NCBI GenBank assembly: GCA_025766275.1
Contig: JAFKAC010000008.1
Span: 248,001-312,000 of the forward strand
Length of the DNA stretch: 64,000 bases
Direction: 5' to 3'
Source of the DNA: Lactarius indigo
Taxonomy: Eukaryota; Basidiomycota; Agaricomycetes; Russulales; Russulaceae
The notes below the pieces were generated by a model that saw nothing but the letters and a program-made list of their open reading frames with translations, was not told the DNA's origin and ran no database searches. The first letter of the stretch is position 1, and every line of letters starts with the position of its first letter. Below, one piece after another: positions 30,683 through 42,468 of the stretch. A program made the translations under genes and the position numbers.

Positions 30683-33600
30683 ACTGCACTAGATAGAGTG
30701 AACCGGCGAATCCCGTACACAGGTGCAGTTATCAGCAATTGCAATTTTCCTCCAATTGTACCTTGGGCCGACAACAACACGCGCCTCTGTTGCCCCTGGC
30801 AGCTCTTAACGGGTCTAGTGCGAGCCCTTTGAATGTCCCATGATAAAACAAAATAAAAACACCCCACCGACAGACACGACTGTTTACGCAAGCCTAAAGT
30901 CTATTATGTTCGCCACGTCCCATCGCCCAAGCAGCCTTTGTTCGTCGCATTCCCATGCGGGCGCATATTATACACCACCATGTTCCGTGGCGTTCAGACG
31001 GTTCCGCCTGAGTCTATTTTTCTTCACGAGGGTTTTTGTTCTGCCCTTTCTTCGGTGACGTGTCAGGGACATATTGTTCCGGTGATCGCCCGACGAACTT
31101 GTCTGCTCTGCCACAGGTTGCACGACCGTGGGCCTCGGGCGTCACGAGTTTGATGAACGGGAACATCACTCCGAGTAACTTCCCACATGCCAGTAGGAGT
31201 CCCTAGGGGGCGCAGTCCTCACATTACAGTATGGTATGTTTTGACCCCTTACGTTATGTATGAGTCCCACGGTACCTCAAACAAACTCTCACAGGTGTTC
31301 CCAATCCAAGCCCCGCCTCGTTTCCCTTCCGACATTCGGATTGGAGTAGCGACATATTTGCTTCGTTATTCCACGTCCCGATGTCGCGGTAGATTAAACC
31401 ACACATCGTAGTGTTAGGCTTGCGACACAACCTCAATATCTGTCAGTCAAGACATCGTTTTTTTTGTTTTGTTTTGGAAGACAGACACGTTTCAGCTTCT
31501 AGGGGCCACTGCGATGGGAGAGCCCCCGCTAGTTCCGGGTTTACTACGGGATGGGGTGACAGTTGCCACTGGCAGACGCGCCCCTAACTTTTAATTATTG
31601 GATTATTGCGCTCTATTGCTCCAGTCACTGACAATGGTTAGGTTGCCTTGAGCTCTCTCGCTGGAATTACCGTAGTTCGATTTCTGCCTCTAGCTTGCCA
31701 AACCCCCCTTCCATACCAACAGGGCGCGCGAGAGGGCGTTCACACCGTGCTCTGACGTGTCGCATGTTCTCGCTCTCGCGCTTTCACGAACGTGCTTCGC
31801 CTCCATGGAAAACCCCGGACTGGTCGCTATGTGCGCCTTCCTCGTACTCCCTCAACTCAGCCGATGAGCGACCCTGGTCTTGAATTATACCACATATGTA
31901 GTCAGTGGAAGTTCTATTTTTATATTTTCTTTCTTCCTTTCTGCCCGTCACATCTTCTGCGCACGAAAGTACTACACTTGTTTCCATTTGCCTACGAATC
32001 TTTTAACCCTTATGGTGGAATTAAGATGGCGGGGAATTCAAGATGCTCTCAGCAGTATCCCAGTAACTTCTGCACCCATGTGTATGTGAGCGAACGGTAT
32101 CTTAGCACGCTCCCTGCGGATTATGGAGCCTCCTCTGCCACACGATGGTGTTTGCGCCCTCGAAATTTATCGTTGCACTAGTACTTTCAGTGATTTGGAC
32201 ACGTTCGGGCACCTCGGATGGAGGTTACCAGGGGGCGCCACCGATGAAACGATAGAGCTTTCAGACGCTGGGAAAACCTGATCTGCACGCAACATCGAGA
32301 GAGCTGCCAGTACATTCGGATCCGAGTCGCAATGCCTCACCCACCACCTTCTGGCGCCTTCGGTCGTCCTGCCTGCCCCACTAGCACACGCACCAAGGCG
32401 TGTGCATGTGCAGCATTGGCTGAGAGCGTGTTGCACAGTAGATGCGACACCCGGTGAAAGTCGTAACCGGCTACCATGCCACAATGTGCGTGTTTTTGAA
32501 CTCCAGGGGCAGACTAGCGCGCCGAGTGTGGGCTGAGATCCGCTGTAATCTGATTAATTGTCCCAGATCTGGTGTGGTGTGGGTGTGTGGTGATCGTGTA
32601 AAAACGAAATTCTCGGCTCTTGCGCCACGTAGCAAGTTTGCGCGCTTTTCCAAACTAGAATGGTGTTTGCAGCCCCACTGCAAGGTTGAGAGTGAGTGAG
32701 AGAGGAAAGTTCAGTGGTGCCACACCACGCGCGAGATGATCGCCTATGTAGGTAAGATATCGCCCGTAATGCGTATTCGTTCCCGAATGATGAATGAATG
32801 ACACCGTTTTGGAATGTTCATTTTCCCAGGAGGTTCATTCACATCAGAAAAGGCTGAGGGCACGAATGCGACACTCTACAGATTTGGCGCCCCCAACCGT
32901 CGCGTAGTATTTCTAAAACTGGCGGGGCACCATGAGAGTTTGCTCACTCACTATACCATATAAGTGCAAGCGGGCGCAACATTGCCAACGATGATGATAG
33001 GGCTTGTTATCATCATCTCCTTGCTGCTCAGCGACAGGCACCTTTGCACCCGTGATACAGTAACTGACGTGATCTCGCTTGCGATGAGGATTTCGACTAA
33101 AAGTTACACCCCACGCACGTTTAGTCGTCCGAGGACGTATCGCCGTTGCTGTTACGTCTACGTATCATATCGCACTTGAACCCAGATAAGGCGATACAGT
33201 CGCCCTCGTTTTGCTGGCTCGACTTCCATTTCCCGTGCGTTTATGGTAGTATAGCGTTCCCACAGTATGAATTTGTGCGGGTCTTCTGACCGTCATTAAG
33301 GCATCGCGAGGACCTTCATCTATCGCTAATTATACCCTGACCTGTTGTTTCTAGCGGCTTTATCTACGGCGGAGTCAGATCCACGATACAGGATTCGGGA
33401 GAAGGTCTGAAGGCGTGTCACAGATTACGCGCGCTTCCCCGATATAACTTGTGTTTTTCTCATGAACAATCGGAGCCGCATTGCCTGGTGTAGAACTTTG
33501 TGTAAATGCTGGCAGATAAGAACCGTGGCAGCCACGGAGTGGTCACGCCAATCGCACAGTGACGTAGACGTAGGTTAGGGGCTACAATCATCGATGTGTT

Positions 33601-34261
33601 TATTGTGCTGGATGCGTACATGATTTGGCCAATTGATCTAAGGTTTGTATCAGAATTCAATACATTTATCTCATTTCATTTCATTTACATGCTCGTCGCG
33701 GTCTTTTTTACGTTCTGGCCCTGCTCAATTTTTTTTCCGGATTTGAATTATGTATGCTGAGCTCAGCTGGGTGCGGCTCCGAGACCCCCAGGAACACCTT
33801 TTCGTATCACTACAGTCCTCCAGTCGACATTTCATTCATTCGCGTCTTTGGCACGTGTCGTCCCTCGCGATTGACAATATTTATGATTTGGCTTTGTAGC
33901 AACCGACTTGAACGTTGAACGTTGAACAGCTGTCCAATTCTTAATGAACCTGCTAGACGAATGTTCCGGTGATGAGCATTTGGTTGGGAGAAACTGCTGC
34001 TTCTTCCCACCATGAACTTCTCAATTCGCCATACTTTCGTTCCTTTCTCAGCCCCCCCCCCCTGCGAATTCCCCACATCCCCATGTTCTTAAGACAAATT
34101 TCCAGAACAGAGAGAAAGGAAAAGAATTTGAAAGGGTACTCAGAAAATCCCCGCGATACTCAATTTGGCAGTCCAGGCCCTCCAACCAGCGGGCCCAGAC
34201 AAATTTTTCGGTTTCTCGGGTCGGCTTTCCCGAGACGTAATATGAAGTCAAATTTGGTAAT
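30683..34261. other. Gene-poor region, left part
   Basis: About 3.6 kb in which I find no spliced gene. ORFs are short, in all frames, and lack family motifs. Near 31493-31590 a GC-rich stretch contains AGGGGC/GCCCCT complementary ends about 90 bp apart. It lacks tRNA A/B boxes and does not look like 5S rRNA. Nothing else is identified. Confidence 0.5.
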
Positions 34262-34990
34262 TCTGAATTGTGCGCTGTGTTATCGTATCTGAGTCCGCTG
34301 CTCGTGTTTGCCACCTCTGGCACGCCGTTTTTGTCTCCAAGGGTCCCTCGCTCTCGTTACGGAAAGACGAGCTGATCGCAGATGAGTCGTCCACGGATAT
34401 AGAACACGTTCTGCTGGCTCCAAGACACGCCACTTCAATGGACTTTCTTGCTTGAGAAATTTCGGGTGGGCGAAATGCCTCATTTGGCTTGGAAATTTGC
34501 CACGGTGTTCCCTAAGTACTGCCAAGTATGCTTGGACGAAACGACAGCGGGGCTCTTGTCCGACATAGACTGTATGGCATCTACGCCAAGGTGTTCTCGA
34601 GCGAGGTGCGACCTGTCGGGCTTGTCTACTCCCACCTCGAACTTGTTGACATGGCCACTTCTGGCGTTCGAGGGACACCTCCACAGGGCTACACGCTTTG
34701 ACTCGTCAGGAAGCGATATAGATATGTTCTGCGCCCGCCATTCCTGGATCGCCCCGTGTATGTGCGGCGGTCCAGGCCATCATCGCAGGACCCGGAGTCA
34801 TCGGAAAACGTTATTACCACCGTCTCCTGCGTGCGACCGCGTGCCACAACAACAGTTGTCGTCGGCAGAACGAGAAGTTTTGCTTGCATGTTCACGAACT
34901 CCGTCCCTCCGTGGGCACCGCATCAACAAAGGACCCCTTGAATGTCGGCAGGAACATGTCGAAAGGATTTATGTTGCTTGGGAGGGAGGG
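34262..34990 (+). pseudogene. Frameshifted remnant of an unrecognised protein gene
   Basis: Protein-like segments succeed one another in different plus-strand frames. The first runs 34270-34455, with ESAARVCHLWHAVFVSKGP and STDIEHVLLAPRHAT, and ends in a stop. From 34448 a second frame continues smoothly (LEKFRVGEMPHLAWKFATVF, KYCQVCLDETT). From ~34575 a third frame gives YAKVFSSEVRPVGLVYSHLE and LVDMATSGVRGTPPQGYTL and stops. Further weak segments extend to about 34990. The text is far more protein-like than the surroundings, and each break needs only one or two bases, so this is probably an old gene inactivated by indels. I do not know the family. Confidence 0.45.
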
Positions 34991-37900
34991 GGGGAGGGGG
35001 CGCTGGGAACCCGCTTTAGGTCATGGCGCTACGCCGTTGTCTTCCTGTGTGACGCGTTTGTGCTCAGGTGCCAGCACCGCATGCGCCGTTCGGAGAGTAA
35101 TGCGGGAAGGTGGAACGACGTCAGTGTCCAGCTGCTCAGCTCACCTGCCAGCAAGCAACGGCACGCCTCCAAGGTCCGGCAACAACGGGGAGCATTGGGC
35201 ACGCCTCGTGTCCGACATCCCTGCACGTCAATTTTCCTGTGACTCCCCATATTCCCAGTTGCCTGCAACCAGACAGCATTGATGGGCGCGCCGAAGTGAA
35301 AAGAACTCTCAACGGATCTTCCATGGTGCCGATGCTGACAGCGCACTCGCTCTCATCCTTGAAATGCGTGGGAATCTCGCAGTTCATGCGAGTAAAAGCC
35401 GTCCCCCGGCCTGAATGGTGCTGTGTTGTTCTTTCTCTTGGAAACAGGATTGACAGGTGATCGAGTTTGTGTTGTCTTGCCCCACCTTGGAATTTTTTTT
35501 GACCAAGAGTTGCGCCCGCCAAATAAGATTACCTTTTGGGTCTGCAGAACGTGTGAAAAAAATGGCCTGTCAGGTCGCCGTCACGAGACCTGCGCCAAAT
35601 TTGTAAAATCTAGAAGCTGCTGCTCTTGGGCCTTTTTTTTTCTCTCTGCTACGTCGTATGGCTGTCACATAGGCTATGGGTGTGATAGGTGGTAGCCACG
35701 GCTTGCTAAGAATGGGCGTATTCCCGTGCGGTTACCTGTGACCGCACCTCCCACATAGTTCCGAACGCCGCACATACACCACTTTTTCAGTTATAGCCCC
35801 TATGCCCTACAGTCCTCCATTCTTCGTTCTTGATGGTGACATGATTGAAGGGCTAAAATTGTACACACAGTGTGTGGGCAATAGAGTCCGAGTCCGAGGA
35901 AGATGATGGGAGGGATGTTGCGAGTAAGCGAGCCAGCGTATCTCATCCTTTCTCTCGGAGAATCCTCGAGAACACTGCCGCGTTTGCAATTGCCGCCATG
36001 AACGCAAAAACATACAGTATAGCAACGATCGTACATCCCTAGGTCTTAATCTGGATCTTCCCTTTCTTTGGAGACGGAGCTGCCTTGCTTAGCGAGGTTA
36101 CTTTATCCTCGGGGGGAGGAAGTGGGGAGTTAGCCCTACCAGATTCTGCCAGTGTCTCCCCACGCCTCCCACACACGTGATTCGTAGTAGCTCTCCTCTC
36201 AGCTCGAGGAAATAAGATTGAGCGTGGCCAGCACCAATCCCCTCAACCCCGCGCATTATCTGATGGCATCGTCGGCTCTGAGAACGGCGAACACCCACCT
36301 ATCCGCCGGGGATGATGTTCTTCCACAAGCGTAAGCGAGACCAACCCTTGCTCTGTTCGCCGATTCTAAATAAACGGCGGCTTGCAAGCCGAGCTATTAC
36401 CGTCCACCTGGCTACGAGCGGGGAGTGTCAATTAACGAGTTCCCGGTTCCAGTTCCAGGGAGACCTCGTGTCGGGGGCGTCTGACACAAAAAAGAATGTA
36501 GCGAGGGTGTGTGACTTAACAGCAGGACGGCACCCTCGCCCTGGTGTCTGTGTATGTATTATGGGGTGAAGCGGGGAAAAAAAACGGTGGTGTGAAAGGG
36601 AAAAAGGGCGCCACTGCCCAACACAGTGGGAAGGCGCGAGGCGGCGGCGGGGTTGGGCTATTGTAAGAATGAAGGACTCTGGTTCGCCAGCAGCCGCCAC
36701 CCCCTACATGCAGGCTTGCAGCGTGCACGTTCTTCCGCGCTTGAGAGAGTCAACAATTAATTATGGAGCGATAATATTATTGGGTGTGACGTCGGGCGAT
36801 CCGTCTACCCCCTGACCGGGAAGGGAACAACAACCCTTTGGGAATGTATGGTATGGTATGGTGGGTCGCGGAACGCGGAGAGGGGTCACTGGTGTGAAGC
36901 TTCCCTTGCTGCTGGCTCCAGTTTCCAAGTACCGAGCCGACAGAGCCCGTAATAGAGGAGGACCGCAGCCCACGCCAAGATTCGAGCGTGCCTCCCAATC
37001 CCGCCCCCCAGTGCCCGTGATCCACCCATATGATATGATCATCCGGGCCCATTTCATCCCTGATCGGGTGTGGAGTTCATCCTGTCCTCCCCCTTGGAGA
37101 CACTTCTCCCTTGCTTCCCGGCCCCTCCGGCGTGCCCCTGACACCCTCTCAATGTCCGTTCGACTTGTCTTTTTTTTTTTTTAGCCCCTCAGTTGAGTCA
37201 TAACACCACCTCACGAGATCATGCCAGGTGTCCCTCTCCTCCCAACCCAAAAAAAAAAAGGTTGGCTCAATCCTGTGTCATTGCATCCCTTCATACCCGG
37301 GCCAAGGCAGGAACGCGCCAGCGCTGGAATAGTGGATTGATTATTCCGCCAAGCGGTGCCCTGGAACCGACACCACACCACCCCTCCTCGACCGCCCGCT
37401 CACACCCAAATACAATGACATTCATTTTAATCGATAGTCCGTGAGATTTCGCTCGCTTTATTAGGCATTTGTGGGCTATCCCTCATGAGGGGATCATCCC
37501 ACACTGCGGTCCCGACTGTATTGAGGACGGATCTCCTGATCCAAGGCTGCTCCCCCGGAATTAGACGGGCGCACTGGCGCTTGTGGAGGTGTAGTCGAGC
37601 GGATTGAACACCGGTATTGTGGGGCTGGATACCTGCTGTGTTTCTCACCAAATAACCGCTCGTTGGGCTCGATCATGTCTTTTTTGTTGCTGATCCCACG
37701 GTCACCGGAGCCCAGGATAAGGAGGCACCGCCCGATGAGTGAGAATGGCCCTTGATTTTCATTCGGTGTTTGCAACACTGCCGGGCGTTTTGTCGAGTTG
37801 CCGTAGTTGATCAGATGTGTGCAAAAAATACACAGGGTGCGCTGCATGCATGATGGGATCGCATCGTAGCTGCATCTGTGGCAACGCTGAAGAACTCTCT

Positions 37901-38382
37901 TTTCTTCTCGACGTGGCACTCGGAGTTCACACGTACACGTAGTGCAAAAAAAGTGATGGGCCACGCCACTATTGATATTACGGATTATGAAAAGTTATGG
38001 TACTCGACTGGACGTATACAGCGTTTAGCGTATCAATGCTTGAGGAATGGTGATGGTACAGTGCAATAAGATGCCGATGAACGAGACTAGATGCTCGAAG
38101 GAGTAAAAAGAAAGGCAGTAAAGGAGATGACCGGTTGCCGGAAGCCGAGCCGAGAAGGTGTCATTGAGGGTGCATGAGTAAAAACGTCGGTGCGTAACCG
38201 GGTAGCGACCAAGGGGGATAGGGTGGCTTATGTGTACCCAAGATTCGGGTGCAGTCTTCGCGCCGGAAGTGACGGTGACGGGATGATGGTAAGGTGGGTG
38301 GGTTGCTGTTTGGAGTATTGGCGCCTGTGAAGGGCGACCAAAGGGACAAGTTCCCAGAGATGATCAAGAAGAGGCGAGGGGT
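34991..38382. other. Gene-poor region, right part
   Basis: About 3.4 kb without a supported gene. It contains poly(T) at about 37170-37182 and poly(A) at about 37249-37259 in inverted orientation, a GGTAT tandem near 36846-36861, and G-rich runs near 34983-34998. Small ORFs such as that at 36036-35800 (-) have no recognisable features. Confidence 0.5.
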
Positions 38383-39099
38383 TTACTCGAAACCATACTC
38401 GACGGCGATGCGACATGCTTCGTTGGCATTCTTGCTCGCAGAAGCGTGTTGTCTGAGACTATGTGAGGAAGCGAAATCTTCGTCACAGGCAGGACAGGAA
38501 TGTGCACTGAGCGTTGATCGGGGAGACTTGCGCGGCGTGTGAGAGGCCTAAAGTAGCACATGAGACGTCAGTGGAACGGAATTCATATAGATAGAAGCAC
38601 TCACAAGTGGATCGCTGTTAACTAAATCACCGTCGGGTGTTTTGCGCTTTTGGCAAGGGGAAGTGGGTCGTGCTGGGTTCGATGCGTGAGAAGCACGCTA
38701 AGGAGAACCAATAAGGGAAATAAACACACCACAAGTAGCATCGTTCTTCGTGTAGACCGAGTCACGCCATAGACTAACACGACGTAGACGAGTCCGATAC
38801 GTGTCATCGACGGACGGGTCACGATCCTCAAAGGATGGGGGCACCTGTGCACTGTGCTCGGCGGAGGAGCAATACGAAGAGCCATCGGACAAGGAAGAGG
38901 ATGAAGAGTCATAGGCTGAACCGTCCGACTGCGAGTCCGAGTAGAAAGAAGAGGATAATCTGGACTGAATGTACTTCTGTTGAGGGGGTGGTGGAGAGCA
39001 CTCTACGAGTTGGATGATTTGAAGTGAGCATGGCTGGCGAACGTATAAGGGCTGTGGGATGTAGTCTTTGGCGGTGGGGTAGATATCGTCACTGAACAT
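38383..39099 (-). CDS. Small protein with one C-terminal C2H2 zinc finger
   Basis: Exons 39099-38728, 38697-38605 and 38547-38383 close in phase (~209 residues). The N-terminus reads MFSDDIYPTAKDYIPQPLY, then a Ser/Asp/Tyr-rich stretch (~60-100) probably disordered. The last ~35 residues hold CPACDEDFASSHSLRQHASA followed by an Asn- and Ala-rich helix, a single C2H2-like finger with ligands CxxC and one clear His (HSLRQH). The second His ligand at the expected spacing is absent (a Cys, in EACRI, lies further on), so the zinc site may be variant. The exon 1 donor is one of several overlapping GT choices. The start ATG is the first in frame after a stretch of GT-repeat-derived codons. Function is unknown; it may be a DNA-binding protein. 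Confidence 0.6.
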
Positions 39100-39579
39100 G
39101 ATGGAAGAGACTAGTAGTAGAATAATGAGAATGGAAGTGGGAGAGGTAACGGGAACGGAAACGGGGACGGGGACGGGAGCCTGTGGGGAGGGGAGGGGGA
39201 ACAGGAGTTCATCTAAAGTACTCTGTCGTTTTTGAGGAGGGGGTACCAAGAAGGGGTATGAAGAGAGAGAGGGAGGGCAACCCAGATTTCCCAGGTGAGA
39301 TCGGCTCAGATCTCAATCTCGAGTTTTCCCCTTTTCGAGTTGCTTCCAATTTGGCGTGAGTAAGCGGACATTTCGCGGCGCGACCCAAGCTCGTACTCAT
39401 ACAAATTTCTCACGCCTGTGCCGGAGGACCGTTGTTTATGTAGAAGCAACGGCCAACATCATGATCACCACCTCTAGAATCCACCCTCGGCGTTTCCTTG
39501 GCTGGTATTATTTTTTTTTTTGGGTTTTTACAAATTTTTCGTTCCCACGAATTCAACCCCCGCCTAGCCAATCGCAGCT
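39100..39579. other. Intergenic, C2H2 gene upstream / MKT1 downstream
   Basis: About 480 bp. It includes a GGGACG/GGAACG hexamer repeat at 39149-39178 just upstream of the C2H2 gene and a T-rich run near 39508-39530. No gene is supported. Confidence 0.5.
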
Positions 39580-42468
39580 TCATGGACGCATCGGTCCCAG
39601 CCAAGCCTCCGCCGCCTCGAACTGGTCAATAAGCTCTGGCAACACAGCTTGCTCCGAATGCAGCTGCCGCATGGCGGTCAGCGCCTGAAATTTCCGTGTC
39701 AGAACCCGAACATCATGGCTCATCGGTCTCTCAAAACTCACCACGTCCCAGAACCGGAACCCGCGTTCAACTTCCATTCGCGGTGACTTAACCCCAGGGA
39801 AGGTCTCTTCGCAGATCTCGAGCGCCATCGCCTTCGCCTCGCGTACCCCTTCTGCGTTTGGATCACGCACACGTTGCTGATTGTTCAGATGCGTCAACGC
39901 ATCCAAATATACCTTTGCCAGCACACCAAACCCTGTGTTCACTTCACCCTGAAACGGTAGTGATAGTGCGATATCCAAAAGGTCGTCCCGAGCCTGGCGT
40001 GCATCCGTCCGCAGAAGCATGTTGAGAGTAGTCACCTCGAGAAGCATTCGAAGCGCGCGGGAAAGAGATCGGATAAATGAGTTGAATACCAGGAGTTCTC
40101 GTGACAGCGGCGCAGACCATGGCACGGACTACATCAATTCAACCGTTGGCACCCCGCAATCAGATTTTCGCACAGCGGACATAAAACCCACCTTGAAATT
40201 GAGCGGCACTATGCTCAGAGTGCGCATGACCAGCAACATGCATGACTTTTCGTCGTCTGCCGCACACACGTTCCCGTCGTCAGCCGCCGTCGAAGAGGGG
40301 CCCGGACACGGGACCACCCACGCCACCTGACACTCACCTGTACCAAAACTCGGTCCTCCGCTGAAGGCCCTTCCAGACCAAAGATGGCCATGCATCACTC
40401 CAGCTCGAACCAACTCCAGAAACAGATAGAGAGAGTCTTGGAATTTGTCATTCAAGCGCGCTTGACGGATAGCCGAATGCATCGCCCGTGCCATGGGCGA
40501 ATGATCATGGGTCTTCAATAGGAAACTGTTGTGAGGCGACAGCAACGGCGAGGTAACGCGCGGCGCAACCCAAGTTGAGTTACATGTGAAAGAAAAAAAA
40601 AAAAGTTTTTGCAAAGTTAGTACGTGTCATCGCTGCGCGTCAATGTGTTATCGGCGCCACAGGCGCTGGCGATATCCCGACCCTGAGGAGGGAGAACAAC
40701 AGTGAAAAAACGTACCCTCGAAGCTCAAGGAAACGCCAAATCACATTCGCCACCATCTCATCCTTCTTATCAAGAGGCGTTAGGTTTGTCGCTCCAGGTC
40801 GCATTCTCGTACGCGCGGCTTGCTTTTCCGTGGCGGTAGCGCCCAAACAAAGTGCGAAATCAATGGTGGAGGACTGTCAAGGTGAGACAAATTAGTTTAA
40901 TTTCGTTGCGCTGAACGTTCTCCGCTGACACTGACATTTTGCCCACGAAGCTCCTCTTCAATGATTGCGTAAGGAACATGCCAGCCAACAACACGCTCGG
41001 CGAGTTGCGCGGTCTGTGGCGACGTGTGTAGCATATATTTATTCGAGGGAGGCGCCGAGTGCTCAAACCAGAATGCCCCAGAAACCTTGCGGTTGGCCCA
41101 AAAATGATGGGCGACGCTACTGACAAGCGCGAGAGCGGTTGCACGGGGGCCGGTCTGTCCTTCGGTGATGACTTCTTTGACGAATCGCCTGTATTCATTT
41201 GTTTCCCCGTTGTCTAGTGGTGGGTGTTCAATGATCTGCCCGCTTGCAAGCCACACCAGCGGCTGCGGGCTCATTAGCCCGCGTGATAAGTAGAAATAGA
41301 TTTCATCTGGGAGACGGTGCGTGAAAATTTCGTGCAGGTCTGTGGGAATGTCGGCGGCAGTTGGGTGATGAGAGTGGTGATTACCGCTGTGTGGCGGGTT
41401 GGAGGAAGGAACCGCGAGAGGAAGGGGTTGGACGGTGCCCTCGACGGATAGGATGAGTGAGTATTTGATCATTGATCGCGTCCGCGCGTACGTATCGGGA
41501 TATTGTATAGATTTGACTACAGGGTGGTCAGCGTAGACTGACACGGCCGCGTGCCCAGACTTGTAGAACTTGACCATGTCTACTGTCGCTTTCAAGGCTT
41601 GCTCGTGGACCGTGGGCGGGAATGGTTGCGCGTAGTCGAATCCAACTAGGATGCCAATGTCAAGAAAATGATCTTCGGAGACGCCGAGGTCATTGAGAAT
41701 GGCCTTTTTAGACGTGAATGTAAAGGTGGGCTCTGCGCCAGTGAGATTCACGGAAGTTATGAGCTTGTCTACACCGGGATATAAGAGGGTATCGGTGGGT
41801 CCGTAGATAGCGTGGACGTAAGCTTTTTGATGTCGTTGAAGGTAGATGAGCTTGGGACGCATCGAACCAGCAGAGATCAGCCCATTCAATCAAGATAGAA
41901 TGTGCAAGCAGCGCACCTGTGCCCATGCAACATACGGCGCGACAAGAAATTCAACATTTCGATTGCGGAAAATACGCAGGACTGAGCGCCAAAGGTCCCA
42001 GTGGGTTAAGCCACTTCGTCCTTCGAATAGCTTGGTGGCGGCTTCTTCCTGGCCAGACTCATACTTACTCCACGCAAGGTTACGTTCACGACACGCTTCT
42101 TGCTGCTCGATATCGCGCTGCATGTGCCTCCAACGTTTGTTTGGAGTAAGGCCAGGGAAGACAAAAACGGGTTTGATACGCAATTTTTCGAGCGTCCGTA
42201 GGTCGCTTTCAATGCGTGTCGTCAAAGCAAGCGGGAGTCCGCCGGTGGCCGCCAGTAAAGGCTCGCGCGATGGCGGATTGTCATAGAGAGACTGAAGGTA
42301 ATAGGCGGCATCAATACCCAGGCGTGAGTCAGTGAGAACGTTAAGAGGAAGTGTCTGAAGGTGCTTCCTCTCTTGAAGGTAGGCTGATAGAGATAGAGTG
42401 AGTACAAAATTGCGTATGAGACACTGTTGGAACGAAAAATACACACTCTCTAGGTGTTTGATGGGCAT
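39580..42468 (-). CDS. MKT1: Mkt1-like XPG-fold post-transcriptional regulator
   Basis: This is a homologue of yeast Mkt1, a PIN/XPG-fold protein that works with Pbp1 on mRNA-level regulation. Eight exons close in phase: 42468-42447 (22 nt), 42383-41917, 41850-40936, 40873-40716, 40525-40338, 40256-40192, 40128-39742 and 39684-39580 (~768 residues). The N-terminal XPG-like part begins MPIKHLETYLQERKHLQTLP with DSRLGIDAAYYLQSL, PVFVFPGLTPNKRW and VEFLVAPYVAWAQL. The I-region equivalent is KAYVHAIYGPTDTLLYPGVD. The C-terminal Mkt1 domains show DKKDEMVANVIWRFLELRG, LNDKFQDSLYLFLELVRAGV, HGHLWSGRAFSGGPSFGT and EVERGFRFWDV. One intron (40715-40526) is ~190 nt, longer than the rest. Nuclease activity is not assumed; Mkt1 proteins usually lack full catalytic sites. 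Confidence 0.92.

Noticed and set aside
31493..31590. GC-rich segment with complementary ends as a possible 5S rRNA or tRNA
   Set aside because: It does not match the 5S internal control region and has no cloverleaf or anticodon arm.
38620..39249. ORF starting at 39249
   Set aside because: Its first codon is TTG and its first 50 residues come from repeat-like sequence. The ATG at 39099 is a better start.
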